From Vulpes vulpes (lineage: Eukaryota > Chordata > Mammalia > Carnivora > Canidae), in contig NC_132781.1 in assembly GCF_048418805.1 (NCBI RefSeq), positions 35,041,771-35,105,770 on the forward strand: a stretch of 64,000 bases of DNA, written 5' to 3'. Of this stretch, positions 1 through 11,448 are shown one piece after another. Under the pieces are notes generated by a model that saw nothing but the letters and a program-made list of their open reading frames with translations, did not search any database and was not told where the DNA came from. The first letter of the stretch is position 1. Each line of letters begins with the position of its first letter. The position numbers were made by a program, and so were the translations under genes.

Positions 1-2250
1 CAGGGCCCAAACCTGTGGCTCCCCCAGAATTCAGCCGACCCCAGAAGGGGAGGGGAGGGAGGGTCCCTAGGGTCAACCCCCATGTCCCTGCATTTTCTAA
101 AGTTCCTCCTTTGAACACGTCCCTTTATTTATTGGGCCTCATTTAACCTCAGCCTTGTCCTCCTGAGATCATTTATCTGGTAACTGTCATTCAGCCTGCT
201 ATGGCATTGACGTCATAATCCTATTGATTTCCTCCAAGCTAGTTGGGGGGTTTTCTCGACATCTTCTGTAGGGGCTGATTCCCAGTTCTGATCATTACGG
301 AGGAGGAGGAGGCCTCAGACTGCTATGCATTTGCCTAGAGGACCATCCCGGCGTTCCTCGTTCCCAACCGGGCCCTTCCCAGGCTGGGAGACACGCAACT
401 GTGCGGCAGCCTCGGTTGCTGAAGTGTGAGGTGAAGCCGCTCACTGCCCACCGCCACCTCCGGGAGCTCCCTGAGTGGCTACTGAGGCCGTCCTTCAGTG
501 CAAGAGGCCTGGGCTTCACCAATCGCAGCTTTGCTTGGCCCGGAACCCCGCCCCTCTCCGCCATCTTGGATCCGGAGGGGTGAGGGGGCCCCAGTCAGCT
601 CTGGGGAAGTGGGTGAGGGTGGGGTGAGGCCACCGCTCCAGCCCACGTGGCCGCGACCTGCGCCTTCCCGCCACCTGCGGCCGGGGCCTGGCCCCTGTCG
701 AGCTGCAGCTGCAGCTCCCAGACACCACCCCAGCCCGTCGCCAGGGGATTAGTGTCCGTCTGTGGGTTGGGACAACCTCAGTGGGGGTTGTCCCAGGCCC
801 AGACGATGGCTCCCCTTCACCCTTCCCCAGGACCCCTTCCCCAGAGTCCAGCTTGGGCAGAGGGGATTGTGTTGGGGGGTCTGACAGCCTGGGGTGCTGA
901 TCTCTCCCAGAGCTGAGGTGTGGGGTGACGGGAGTCCCCCTCCCCGCCAAGCCTGAGCCACATGTGCTGGGAAGTTCATTTCCCCTTGTTTTGCAGAACG
1001 GGCTCAGGGATTGACCCCGGGAGTGACCCCAGTGTCAGGAGGCATTAATGATCTCCATACGGGCAATAAACAGGCAGACCGGCTGGCTTGGTGTGGAGGT
1101 GCCCTGGAATGGGGCCGCCTTATTAGCCTCACATTCGCTCATGGGTAGAGGCTTAATTAGCAGGGGCTCCCTCATCCGTCTCCCCTCCCCCAAACATCCT
1201 TGAGCTCAATGGGAACATGGTTGGAGACACTGGAGTTCTCTGGCTGGTTCCTTTGCTCCTCATGGGCCTCCTCAAGAGGCAGACTCTTCGGCCGTCGGCT
1301 TGGCCATTTGTCTACCTCTAATAGGACTTCGAACTTAGTCCTCCTGATAAAGCCTCTCTTGTTTTTAAAAGCCCCCAGAGGTCAAGACCATGCATTCTGA
1401 GTCAGCTCACTTTTTTGTCTACAAGAACCTAGGAGCAAGAAGGCCTTACTCTTCTTTAACTTAAATCTCTCCTATTTGAATTTGAGCCCAATTTTCCCAA
1501 AGGGAAATTTCTCAAGGGAATAAATAGGTGGTTACCAGCTTGTATGTGGGTGCGGGAAGGAAGGGGGGTGATCCTCAGCAACTGCCTAAACTATTAAAAT
1601 CACCCTCTGATGTATCCCATCTCTTTCTCCAAATTCATTTCCATCAGATTGGTTCCCTATTATAGGTGTGTGACTTAACCTTTTTTGGGCTTCACTTTTC
1701 TTATCTGTCTAGTTCATTTAAGATTCACGGAACACTACATGGTAGGCACAGTGCTAAGGGCTAGAGAAGTGAAGCAGAGGAAAACCCAGGCCCTACTTGA
1801 GGGGAGCTCCCAAACTAGTGTGGGAGACAGACAGACTTGTAAACGCAAGCAGTAATAAAATGTGCTCAGGGCTGTAATCTAAGTCCATATTGGGTATGAT
1901 GAGAGTATGAAAGAGGGAGGTACCAACTTATCCTGCCTCGTTGAGGAAGGTTCCATGAGCAGATACATCTGAACCCATCTTTTAAAGATGAATATGTATG
2001 TGATCCTGAGGGAGAATGTGACAAAGATATTTCAGGAAAAGGGAAGAACCTGGAGGAAGGCACAGAGGACATGTTTGAGGAGCAGTAGGGCTGCAGTGGT
2101 AGAAAATGAAGCTTTGTGGGAAGGTAGAGTTTGGGAAGGGGCTTCTAAACTGTGTTAACAACTTTATCTAGACAGCCATTGCAGTACATTGAGTTCCACA
2201 GAAATAGCACCAGGGCACTTGAGAGCCAGACAGGCACTGACTGGGTACCT
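1..2250. other. Intergenic sequence without a recognised gene
   Basis: I see no supported exon here. Around 500-760 the sequence is moderately CpG-rich and contains a GCCGCCATCTTG-like YY1 motif near 560, but no transcript structure can be proposed. 1015-1170 is an enhancer-like unique block, listed separately. 1715-2110 resembles an old degraded interspersed repeat, with a 'gggagacagacagacttgtaaac' type core that is common in mammalian DNA, but I cannot name its family. Confidence 0.5.
1015..1170. promoter_or_regulatory. Candidate conserved noncoding element with homeobox sites
   Basis: This is a unique, repeat-free stretch with several homeodomain-type cores. CATTAATGAT lies at 1043-1052, a CAATAAA motif follows near 1064, a TTATTAG core lies near 1120, and a palindromic GCTTAATTAGC lies at 1151-1161. 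It sits in the TBX2-TBX4 interval, where limb and lung enhancers of TBX4 are known in other mammals. That it is conserved or active is inference; no alignment was made. Confidence 0.3.
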
Positions 2251-2254
2251 CTGA

Positions 2255-3745
2255 GCCTTAATGAGGAAAAATAAACATGGGCAAAGGAGATCCTAAGAAG
2301 GATCCTGAGAGGCAGAACTTCATCATGTGCATTCCTTCTGCTAACTTGCTGGCTGGGGCACAAGATGAAGTGCGAAGTTGCTTCAGCCAACTTCTCAAAG
2401 TTTTCTAAGTAGTGCTCGGAGAAGGGGAAGACATGTCTTCTAAAGAGAAAGGAAAATTTGAGGACATGGCAAAGACTGACAAGGCTCATTATGAAAGAGA
2501 CATGAAAACCTGTATCTGTAGCTTCTAATGAAGAAATAATAGAAAAGTTCAAGGATCCCATTGTATCCAAGAGGACTCTTTGGCCTTCACCTTGTTTTAT
2601 TCTGAGTAACGTCCAAAAATCAAAGGAGAACGTCTGGGTCTGTCCATTGATGATGTTGCAAAGGACCTGGAAGAGACTTGAAATAACACCGCTGCAGATG
2701 ACAGGCAGCCTCGTGAGAAAAAAGCTGCTAAGTGGAAGGAAAAATAGGAGAAGGATATTGCTGTATACCAAGCTGCAGGGAAGTTGATGCAGCAGAAACA
2801 GGAGATGTCTAGGGCTGAACAAAGCAAGAAAAAAAGAAGGTGAGGAAGATGATGATCATGGTGGAAAAGTTGGTTCTTGCGAAGTTTTTTTTTTTTTTCT
2901 TCTCCAGAAAGCATTTAACTCCCCTGAACCCAATTCACTCCTTTTAATGTTAAAAAAAAAAAAAAAAAGGAATGTAAGGCTGTGTGAAATTTGTTTTTAA
3001 ATTGTACAGTGTCTTTTTTTTAAATAATTGACACACTACCAAATGTGTCTTTCACTAACCCTATCACATTGTATCATTGTATTTTTAATAGCTACTAACC
3101 TTTGTAGGTGCAGTATGGACATGGAAATTTAAAGCAGGTTCTTGTTGGTGGACAGCCCAAATCAGATGTATGGGGATGATAATTTTGTCATCTTCCATTG
3201 ATTCTCACACAGCTTACATGAAATAATTGTTTTTCTGTTCACTCTGTAATTGCAAAAAAAAAAAAAAGTTGCAGCTGTTTTGTTGACATTCTTTTTTTTT
3301 TTTTTTTTTTTAAGATTTTATTTATTTATTTATTTATTTGGGAGAGAAAGAACATAAGTCAAGGTTGGGGCAGAGGGGGAAGGAGAAGTAGATTCTCCAC
3401 TAAGCCAGAATCCCGACACGGGACTTCATCCTGGGACCCCAGAATCACGACCTGAACCTAAGGCAGATGCTTAACCAACTGAGTCACCCAGGTGCCCCTG
3501 TTTTATTGACATTCTGAATGCTTATAAGTAAATACAAATTTTTAAAACATATTGTCCTTTTCATAGGTCTGAAATTTTTCTTGAGGGGAAGCTATAGTCT
3601 TTTGCTTTTGTCTATTTTGGATCACATGAATTATTTAAGGTATTTATCTTTTCATTTAGTTAGCTGATACGTAGCTTTTGTCTATACACCTGCATATAAT
3701 GAGGGCAATACAAGTTGAATTGAGACAGAAAGAAACAAACAAAAA
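2255..3745 (+). pseudogene. HMGB1P: HMGB1 processed pseudogene, interrupted by a SINE
   Basis: This is a retrocopy of the mRNA of HMGB1, the chromatin protein with two HMG boxes and an acidic tail. The ancestral start codon is at 2277-2279, preceded by a short remnant of the 5' leader. The coding part runs to about 2850 without introns, with recognisable stretches for box A, box B and the lysine-rich linker. It is dead: an extra GAT after the KK of the N terminus, further indels and several stops (for example TAG after the GKEK region near 2748) break the frame. About 860 bases of the HMGB1 3' UTR follow, including its poly(A)-like inner tracts, and the copy ends in an A-rich stretch near 3725-3745. 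A SINEC element at 3292-3498 interrupts the 3' UTR part. No promoter was carried along, as expected for a processed copy. Confidence 0.9.
3292..3498 (-). mobile_element. SINEC (tRNA-Lys type) inserted in HMGB1 pseudogene
   Basis: The element reads T-tail, AAGATTTTATTTATT, then the body, and ends CACCCAGGTGCCCC, so it is on the minus strand. The target-site duplication is TGTTTTGTTGACATTC at 3276-3291 and TGTTTTATTGACATTC at 3499-3514, one mismatch. It therefore postdates the pseudogene. Confidence 0.92.
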
Positions 3746-4239
3746 AACACCCCTATCTAAGGGCAATTGGAAGCCAAAAGGGTTTTTAGGAGGGAAGAGG
3801 GCTGGATTGATCAGGCTAGGGTGGGAAGATTTGAGGTGAAGAGTGGCAGCAGGGAAACAGCTTTTGGAGGCAGTGAGATTAATAGAGTATTTAGGAGAAG
3901 TGGAGTAGGAAAGAGGCAGGGCAGAAGCTAAGGCTGTTTCTGGGCAGGAATATGATATACATTTGTCATTTTCACTCCCCGGGTCACTCAGCTTTTTTTA
4001 CATTCAGAAAAGTTGATAGTTTTAGGGGAAAGAATCATTCCCATTGAGAATTTTGATGTGACTGTCAGTGAAGGGGCTCTGTCCATCCATGTTAGATGCT
4101 CTCTTCCCAGAATTCTAATCTTGAACGTAATGGCAGAAAGAAGGAAGAAATGTGAGTTTAATCTTCCTCTTTGGGCCTCAGCTTCCTTATCTGTATGTAT
4201 CGTTTAACATTCAAGAAACACTGCGTGGTCCATAACATT

Positions 4240-4426
4240 TTTTTAAAGATTTTATTTATTCATTTGACAGAGAGAGCACAAGCAGGGGAGTGGTAGAAAG
4301 AAGGAGAGGCAGAAGCGGCCTCCCCACTGAGCAGAGAGCCTGATGCAGGGCTCCATCCTGGATGCTGGGATCATGACCTGAGCCAAAGACAGATGCTCAA
4401 TCAGCTGAGCCACTCAGGGACCCCAG
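4240..4426 (-). mobile_element. SINEC, older copy
   Basis: Reverse-orientation carnivore SINE with a T-rich tail at the left (AAAGATTTTATTTATT) and a diverged head (GAGCCACTCAGGGACCCC) at the right. Short flanking duplication around TAACATT. Confidence 0.85.
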
Positions 4427-4683
4427 GTAACATTCTTATACTACATTCTTCCATCTTCATGCTCTGAAGGAGTTATTCACCTGCACCCATTGCTTGGCTC
4501 CCCAGAACTGCTCAGCCTCTGTCACTTGTAAGCCTGGATCTTCAGCCTTTCCTTCAAGCTGGTGAGTGGATCTGTCCTTCCAGTAAATTCCCTCTCTGCT
4601 TAAGCCAGCCAGAGGTTTGTTCCAGTCATGACAAGACTGAAGTTGGAAATACAAGAGCTGAAGATTTGGAACACATTGAGGCA

Positions 4684-4711
4684 TGGTGGTGGTGGTGGTG
4701 GTGGTGGTGGT
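4684..4711. repeat. (TGG)n microsatellite
   Basis: About nine perfect TGG/GGT units, giving Val or His runs in chance frames. Confidence 0.9.
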
Positions 4712-5959
4712 TATACTGGTAGTTGATGAGGCCACTAAGGGAGAATTCATAGAAAGAGAAAAGAAGACCAAGAAGAGAGTCTGGAGGATGTGGAAAAGAA
4801 GAAAGGAAACCGACATGCAACCTAAGAAGGGTCAGTTAGAGTTGGCCAAGACAGAGTGCAATCCTGGCAAAAAAGAGGACTTTTTCAGAGCAAGGGAGCT
4901 GTGGGCAGTGTAAAATACTGGCAAGGGTGTCAAGTAGGGGATGTAAATGATTAGGGGAGGGAGGCAATTAGAGGTCACTGAGGACCTTAGGAAGAGCAGA
5001 TCAAGTGCAGGGGAAAGGAGTCTACCGGCTTCCCAGCCTGTAGGAGGATCAAATGAGTTGGCTTTAGTAAATGGGGAGGGGCCACCAAATAAGAGAGACA
5101 GACACTCTAGTTTCCCTGGGCTTCTGGAAAGAGCAGTAGTGCTAGCCTTCTCTATCATCCTTCCCTCTTTTGCATGGTTACTAAAATTTGCCAGCAAGCC
5201 CCTACATACCACTGGAGCCCTCATCCACCCAGGAGGCCTGTCCTGGGGGGTGGGGAGGGGTGGGGGGGTGTCTGTCTCAGATTCACTTAGCAGCCCAGGG
5301 GCCCAGCTGAGAGGCTGAAGACAGCCCTGCCTGTTGTCCTGGATTCTACTTCTGCTGCTTTAGAGTCAAATATCTCCTTGTAGAGAATTTGGCAATCACA
5401 GCCAGATGTGAAGGAAACAAAAGAGATAACCACTGTCAGCATTTTGCCAGATTACCTTCTTTTTTCTTTACTTAAAAAATATATATATTTTTAAATTATG
5501 AAACAAAATAGATCTAGAAAAGTGAGTCATTGGCTTTTCAGATGAAGGTTGTTTTCATGAACCATTGAACACTGTTTTTGTATATTTAAGCACTGGTCCG
5601 CAATTTTTATAATTTTTCAGGATTTTCTTTTTTTCCCCTAATTGATATTTAGCCCATTACTTATGCTCTTGACAACTTATACAAGCAAAGAGTTGGAATA
5701 GCAGAAATGTTATTTAATTAAATTATGGCCACTTCACTTACCATATTGTGATGTATGGTATGATTGAAATTTTACAAACAATTAATTATATCTGCAGGGA
5801 CCCACAGCCAGCTGTGATTGGTAGTTGTCTCAGACAAGGTAAGATTATGGATGTTCTTCATCATTTTCTGTGGCTTATTTCTTTATTTGGTTTGTATATA
5901 AATTTTTCTATAATGAGTATGTATTTCTGTTTTAATAAGAAAAATAGAAATAAGAACAA

Positions 5960-6076
5960 TAATAATAATTAACAGCTGACTGTAAAAACTTACCATATGC
6001 CAGTAAGCTAAATGCTTGATGTAAGTTCTCTTGCTGAAAGCAACGACATAACATAAACACTATTATCCCACTTTTC
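5960..6076 (+). repeat. MIR fragment
   Basis: The text 'taccatatgccagtaagctaaatgcttg' followed by 'tattatcccacttt' matches the core of the old mammalian SINE MIR in plus orientation. Confidence 0.6.
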
Positions 6077-6079
6077 TGT

Positions 6080-6238
6080 AATATTTATTCATTTATTTAT
6101 TTATTTGAGAGAACACATATATGCTCATGAGCCAGGGGAGGGTCAGAGAGAGAGGAAGAGAGAGAATTTGAAGCAGACTCCCCGCTGAGCTGAAACCAAG
6201 AGATGGGCCCTCAACTGACCAAGTCACCCAGGTGCCCC
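6080..6238 (-). mobile_element. SINEC, minus strand
   Basis: T-rich tail (ATTTATTCATTTATTT) at the left and head CACCCAGGTGCCCC at the right. The flanks repeat CTATTATCC on both sides as the target-site duplication. It is internally shortened. Confidence 0.85.
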
Positions 6239-6270
6239 TCTATTATCCGCTTTTAAAAATAAACTTTATA

Positions 6271-6430
6271 GGGATCCCTGGGTGGCGCAGCGGTTTGGCA
6301 CCTGCCTTTGGCCCAGGGCGCAATCCTGGAGACCCGGGATCGAGTCCCACATTGGGCTCCCGGTACATGGAGCCTACTTCTCCCTCTGCCTGTGTCTCTG
6401 CCTCTCTCTCTCTGTGACTATCATAAAAAA

Positions 6431-6465
<35 letters not shown>

Positions 6466-6480
6466 ATATTAAAAAAAAAT
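6271..6480 (+). mobile_element. SINEC_Cf, young
   Basis: Starts GGGATCCCTGGGTGGCGCAG, carries a CT-rich region, and ends with (AAAT)n plus A9. The duplication AAAAATAAACTTTATAG is at 6255-6271 and 6481-6497. It is inserted directly beside an older SINE that used the same target. Confidence 0.93.
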
Positions 6481-6497
6481 AAAAATAAACTTTATAG

Positions 6498-6683
6498 AGG
6501 TGCCTGGGTGATTCAGTTGTTTAAGCATCAGCCTTTGGCTCAGGTCATAATCCCAGGGTCCTTGGATCAAGCCCCACATCTGGCTTCCTGCTCAGAGTCT
6601 GCTTCTCCCTCTTCTCCCTGCTTATGCTCTTTGTTGCTATCTTTGTCTCTCTCTCAAATAAATAAATAAAATCTTTTAAAAAA
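6498..6683 (+). mobile_element. SINEC, older copy
   Basis: AGGTGCCTGGGTGATTCAGT head, CT-rich body, and an AAATAAATAAATAAAATC tail. A third copy of the target, AAATAAACTTTTTA, follows at about 6686-6700, so this copy landed first and the young SINE used its upstream duplication. Confidence 0.88.
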
Positions 6684-6700
6684 ATAAAATAAACTTTTTA

Positions 6701-7040
6701 TTTTAGAATAGATCTGAAGGAAAGCTGCAAAGATAGTAATATAATTCCCATATTGCTCACACTAGTTTCCCCTATTGTTAACATCTTGCATTAATATGGT
6801 GTCATTGTCACAACAAATTGACTAATATTGGTACATTATTATTAAGTAAGGTCTATACATACTTTATTCAGATTTCCTTAGGTTTAACCTAATATCCTTT
6901 GTCTGCTCCAGAATCTCATATAGGATATCACATTCCATGTAGTCTCCTTAGGCCATTCTTGGCTAAAACCCTTTCTCCAATTCTCCTTGTTTTTGATGAC
7001 TGTGACAGTTTTAAGGAGTGCCAATCAGATATTTTGTAGG
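6701..7040 (-). mobile_element. Old L1-like fragment
   Basis: Text such as 'cccctattgttaacatcttgcattaatatgg' and 'ggtttaacctaatatcc' resembles antisense 3' sequence of old mammalian L1 elements. It is heavily diverged and the family cannot be fixed by eye. Confidence 0.5.
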
Positions 7041-7464
7041 AAGCCCCTTAACTGGGGTTTTATGTATTCAGTCATGTCTATCAGTACAACCTCATGGATA
7101 TTTTAATTTTATACTTTGAGTTAAAATCCAATTCTGTGTTATTTATTTTGTCACCCAAAATGTTCCTGTTCTGGCCACTTGGAGCTCTTTCTCTGTCTGG
7201 TTTCTGTTTGCCTTTGACATACCATCATTATTATCCCCCTCTTATAGATGAAAAGACTGAAGTCAAGAGAAGATGAATAAAAGCCCCAGGATTATACTGA
7301 TGGTCAGTAGGAGTCTCTTTCTGACATCCAGGCAGAAAGTATGACCACTATACTTCACTGCCTTTTGAAGTGATTTTGCAACCTTGAGATATCATTGAGG
7401 ATTTCTATCTTCTCAAAGTGTTTTAAATCTACTTTTATTTTTTATTTATTTACTTTATAAATAA

Positions 7465-7818
7465 CTTTTTAAAATATTTATTTGTTTGTTTGTTTATTTA
7501 TTTATTTTAGAGAGAGAGTGTATGAGTGCACAGGCACAAATGGGGGAAGGGTAAGGAGAAAGAATCTCAAGCAGACTCCCCACTGAGCACAGAGCCTGAC
7601 CTGGGGCTTGATCTCATGACCCTGAGATTGTGACCTGAGGGTGATGGACACTGAGGTGGGCACTTGACGGGATGAGCATTGGGTGTTGTTCTATATGTTG
7701 GCAAATTGAACACCAATAAAAAATAAATTTATATAAAAAAAAAAGAAAGAAAGAAAGATTGTGACCTGAGCTGAAACCAAGAATCAGATACTTAACCAAC
7801 TAAGCCACTCAGGTACCT
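7465..7818 (-). mobile_element. SINEC split by an L1 fragment
   Basis: Left part 7465-7639 has the reversed tail and body; right part 7756-7818 ends at AGCCACTCAGGTACCT. The two halves join cleanly when the L1 insert at 7640-7755 and one duplication copy are removed. Confidence 0.88.
7640..7755 (+). mobile_element. Very short 5'-truncated canine L1
   Basis: Only the last ~115 bases of the canine L1 are present: GGGCACTTGACGGGATGAGC, then TATATGTTGGCAAATTGAAC, then an A-rich tail with (AAAG)n. A perfect duplication AGATTGTGACCTGAG at 7625-7639 and 7756-7770 shows target-primed insertion into the SINE. Confidence 0.92.
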
Positions 7819-7844
7819 ATAAATCTAGTTTTAAATTTCTAATT

Positions 7845-8021
7845 TTTTTAAAAATATATTTATTTTTTTATTCATGAGAGATACAGAGAGAGAGGCAGAG
7901 ACACAGGCAGAGGGAGAAGCAGACTCCATGCAGGGAGCATGATGTGGGACTCGATCCTGGTACTCTGGGATCACACCCTGAGCCAAAGGCAGATACTCAA
8001 CTGCTGTACCACCCAGGCATC
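7845..8021 (-). mobile_element. SINEC_Cf, minus strand
   Basis: Reverse SINEC_Cf: ATTCATGAGAGATACAGAGA, GGCAGAGACACAGGCAGAGG, and head ACCACCCAGGCATCCC. Confidence 0.9.
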
Positions 8022-8597
8022 CCTGACAGATTCTCATTGGTCAGAGGTAGATAGGTAGGTGGGTTACCCTTCATATGTCCTTTTAGTTTAAAGTCCTATA
8101 ATTGGCTAGGGATGGTGTTTCTCACCTATGCCTGAAATGGAGATCCAGTCAAGCACTTTCTCTAAATTTACCTGATGTGAAGATTTACCTGGGACATTTA
8201 TTAAGAATAAATATTCCCAGGCCTTTTCAACAATTCTGAGAAAGTCAGGGATGGAGTCCAGACATTTTTAACACTTGTAATAAGCATCTCAGGCAAGAAA
8301 GTGGGATGCAAATTCTTATTCTTTGCTCTTGGCTCATCCTTTTCATCCTAGCTCGTCTCTCTTTGAGAACTTGGCAAGCTGTGTTTTAGTCTTGGGCCTC
8401 CTGAGGGCACAACCTGCCTTATGGACTTACCAGTGGTAACCAGGTGCCCACACTGGGCTGGTGTTCAGTCCTTATCTGCTGTCCTAATAAGTTCTCAAAT
8501 AGACTTCTCCACATGCAAATGCATGTCCTATTTTTATTAGAGGATGTAGTACTTAGGGTCCATGGCTTCACAGAATTTTCTTTTTCTTTTTCTAAGG

Positions 8598-8608
8598 TTT
8601 ATTTATTT

Positions 8609-8643
<35 letters not shown>

Positions 8644-8807
8644 ACTGCAAATGAGGGGAGGGGCAGAAGGAGAGGGAGAGAATCCTCCAGCAGACTCTGT
8701 GTTGAGTGCAAAGCATGATGTGGGGCTCAATCCCAGGACTCCAAGATCATGACCCCAGCTGAAATCAAGAGAAGTCTGCTTAATTGACTGAGGCACCCAG
8801 ACACCCC
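8598..8807 (-). mobile_element. SINEC with long (GA)n, minus strand
   Basis: TTTATTTATTTATTTGAG tail and a (GA)n run at about 8613-8640. The head ends CACCCAGACACCCC. The flanks repeat AGAATTTTCTTTT / AGAGTTTTCTTTT. Confidence 0.88.
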
Positions 8808-8814
8808 TAGAGTT

Positions 8815-9345
8815 TTCTTTTTAATCAACTTTACTGAGATATAATTTGCATACAATAAACTGAACCCATTTAAACTATAAATTTGAAGAGTTCTGACAAA
8901 CATAACCATGCAACCAATGTAACCATGACCATGATCAAGATGCAGAATATTTCCATTTCTGTAAGAGTTCCCTCAAAAGTTCCCTCTTATCCCTTTGGAG
9001 CCAATCTCTCCTTCAGCCCAGCCCCAGGTAACTTCTGCTCTTCCTGTCAAAATAGATTAATTTGCATTCTCTAGAATTACATGTAAATGGAATAAATTGT
9101 ATATTCTTTTGTGTCTGGCTTCTTTTCATTCAGCATTATAACCTTGAGATTTGTCTATACCAGTAGGTAGATCAGTCCTTTTTACTGCTGAATGGTATTC
9201 CATTAAATGGAACAATTTGCTTATTCAGTCACTTTTTGATGGGCATTTGTATTGTTTCCAGATTTGTCTATTGTAAATAAAGCCTCTCTAGACATTTGTG
9301 TACAACTCTGTGTATGGACATGTTTTTACTTCTCATGGAATTTTC
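8815..9345 (-). mobile_element. Old L1 3' portion, minus strand
   Basis: 'aactttactgagatataatttgcatacaataaactg', 'ctgaatggtattccatt' and 'gatgggcatttgtattgtttccag' are landmarks of the antisense 3' UTR and ORF2 end of old L1 elements. Many changes, so no ORF survives. Confidence 0.75.
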
Positions 9346-9829
9346 TAGGACTAGGGTAGAGGTGGCCAGGAGTGGCGACATCAGTAAAACCCCTCCCTCA
9401 TGCCTTAAGTCAATAAACATTTATTTGGACAATGATGTGCCAAGCCTGCACTGCAGACCAAGCAGGACAAAGAAGGCTCTCATGACCCTTTGGTGTGGTC
9501 AGCATTTTGGCAGAAGTGCTTCTGCAGAGTAAGCCAGCCCAGCCAGGGAGACCAAGAGCGCCTTGAAAATCTTCAGACCCACGTTCCGAGAAGGCTTCAT
9601 TTGGAATGCAGGTGTGTAAGGGAAAGTTTTTAATGCTTATAGGGAAAGATTTTTTAGCTAAATTATCTCTTTTTTTTTTTTCTCACTTAACACCAAGGTA
9701 GATTTCCCTGAGAGGTCGGAGTTCCTTCTAGGAGGAGAGAGAAATGTGAACAGACCGTTCTAGACCCTTCCAAATGTACCCAAACGTGAGCCTGGGCAGG
9801 GCCTCTGAACAATCAGAAAGAAAGATGTA

Positions 9830-10240
9830 TTTGTTTCCCAGGGCTGCCATGACAACTCATCATAGACTTGTGGCTTAAACTATAGTCATTTTTCTTCTCA
9901 CACTTCTGCAGACCAGAGTTGGGAATCAAGTTGCCAGGAGACCCACACTCTCTCTGAAAATTCTAAAGGAGAATCTTTCCTTTCTCATTCCAGAGTGGCT
10001 CCAGTTCTTTGGCTTGTGGCAGCGTAAGTCTAATCTTCATATGGCCTTCTTGCCTGTGTTTCTCTCTGTGTCCTTTCTCTTGTAAGGACACCAGTCATTA
10101 GATTTAGGGCCCACTCTAAACCCAGGAAGATGTCACCTTGAGATCCTTAACTGAGCCTATCCAAATAAGATCAGATTCACAGGTAAAAGGGGATCGGACT
10201 TAATATATCTTTGGGAGACATTATTGAACCTACCATAGAA
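9830..10240. mobile_element. Old interspersed repeat, family uncertain
   Basis: 'cagggctgccatgacaactcatcatagacttgtggctta', then 'cttgtaaggacaccagtcattagatttagggcccac', match a widespread mammalian repeat with this layout. A second member is at 26300-26630. I cannot assign the family name with confidence. Confidence 0.6.
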
Positions 10241-10309
10241 GGCGAAATATCAGTAGTTAAAAAAAAAAAAAACAACTTTAGCCTAAAAACTAATAGTAAT
10301 ACAAGTCAA

Positions 10310-10505
10310 TATTATTAAGAGTTTCCTATGTGTCAGGATCTGTCCTAAACACTAGCCATAAAATATCCCACTTAATCCTCTCAGCAATTCTGAGGCAGGT
10401 AAGATCATTAGCTTCAATCTGACAAAGGAGGAAATCATGCATGGTACCAGGAGCTTCATTAACATATCCATGGTTACAACAAATAAGCAGTCCGACCCCA
10501 GAACC
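10310..10505 (+). repeat. MIR
   Basis: 'ttcctatgtgtcaggatctgtcctaaacacta', 'cacttaatcctctcagcaattctgaggcagg' and 'gacaaaggaggaaatc' follow the MIR consensus order on the plus strand. Confidence 0.8.
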
Positions 10506-10729
10506 ATTGCATCATTTTAGCAGGTATTGAGGAGAAGCACATCCCAGAGCATGCTCTGCCCCTGTGGTTTTTGGAGATTTTGAACATCTTTTAGGGCCTG
10601 GGAGAGTTGGGGGGTGGTGGTGTAAGCAGTGGGAGGGGCCTCCCAGGCCTACGCCTGTAGACAGGGGGGGGGGGGGGGATATGGTATGTCAATCTACTGC
10701 CTGGCTGGCTCTGTCCACCAGTCCTTTTC

Positions 10730-10791
10730 TTTTTTTTTTTTTTTTAATTTTTTTTTTTTAATTTTTTTTTTTTTTTAATTTATGATAGTCG

Positions 10792-10822
<31 letters not shown>

Positions 10823-10951
10823 AGAGACACAGGCGGAGGGAGAAGCAGGCTCCATGCACCGGGAGCCCGATGTGGGATTCGATCCCGGGTCTCCAGGATC
10901 GCGCCCTGGGCCAAAGGCAGGCGCCAAACCGCTGCGCCACCCAGGGATCCC
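10730..10951 (-). mobile_element. SINEC_Cf, young, minus strand
   Basis: Poly-T with TTTAA interruptions, a (GA)n run at 10793-10820, and head CGCCACCCAGGGATCCC. The perfect duplication CCACCAGTCCTTTTC is at 10715-10729 and 10952-10966. Near-consensus body, so a good candidate for presence/absence polymorphism. Confidence 0.95.
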
Positions 10952-11448
10952 CCACCAGTCCTTTTCAACCCTTGAGCCTGGGGACCACCATGAGGCAGAA
11001 GGACCAGGCAGGAACCAATACAGAATCTTGGGAATAGAAGCTGAGGTGACATCTTACTTTTGAAACATGCATCTCAAGCGTAAGGCAGGAAGCCCAGCAT
11101 CTGATGTGTGACAGGAATGAGGATGTTCAGGGTGAGGCTGGCTTGCAGCTGGGAGCAACTTTGGGAGTCCCATCCATCTGGTGTAGAGGTTTGCCCTGCC
11201 TGGGAGCCAGGCTAGACTGGGCAGCTGTCTTCTTGACCTGGTATCTATGAATGGACTTTGTAAAGTAAGATACTGACAGCATCACAAGTAACCAGCCAAG
11301 GAGCAGAAGAGAAACAGTGAATAGAGGGGTCCTCCCCCTTCAACTAGGGTTCCCTCTACCCACTTGAAGGATTTGTTCTTTTCTCTTCATTCTTCCTTAG
11401 TGAATCAACCTACTTTCTTCAGGTAACCAATTTTGAAACCTACCCACT

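Noticed and set aside
2145..2822. 225-codon minus-strand frame
   Set aside because: It is the antisense of the HMGB1 pseudogene.
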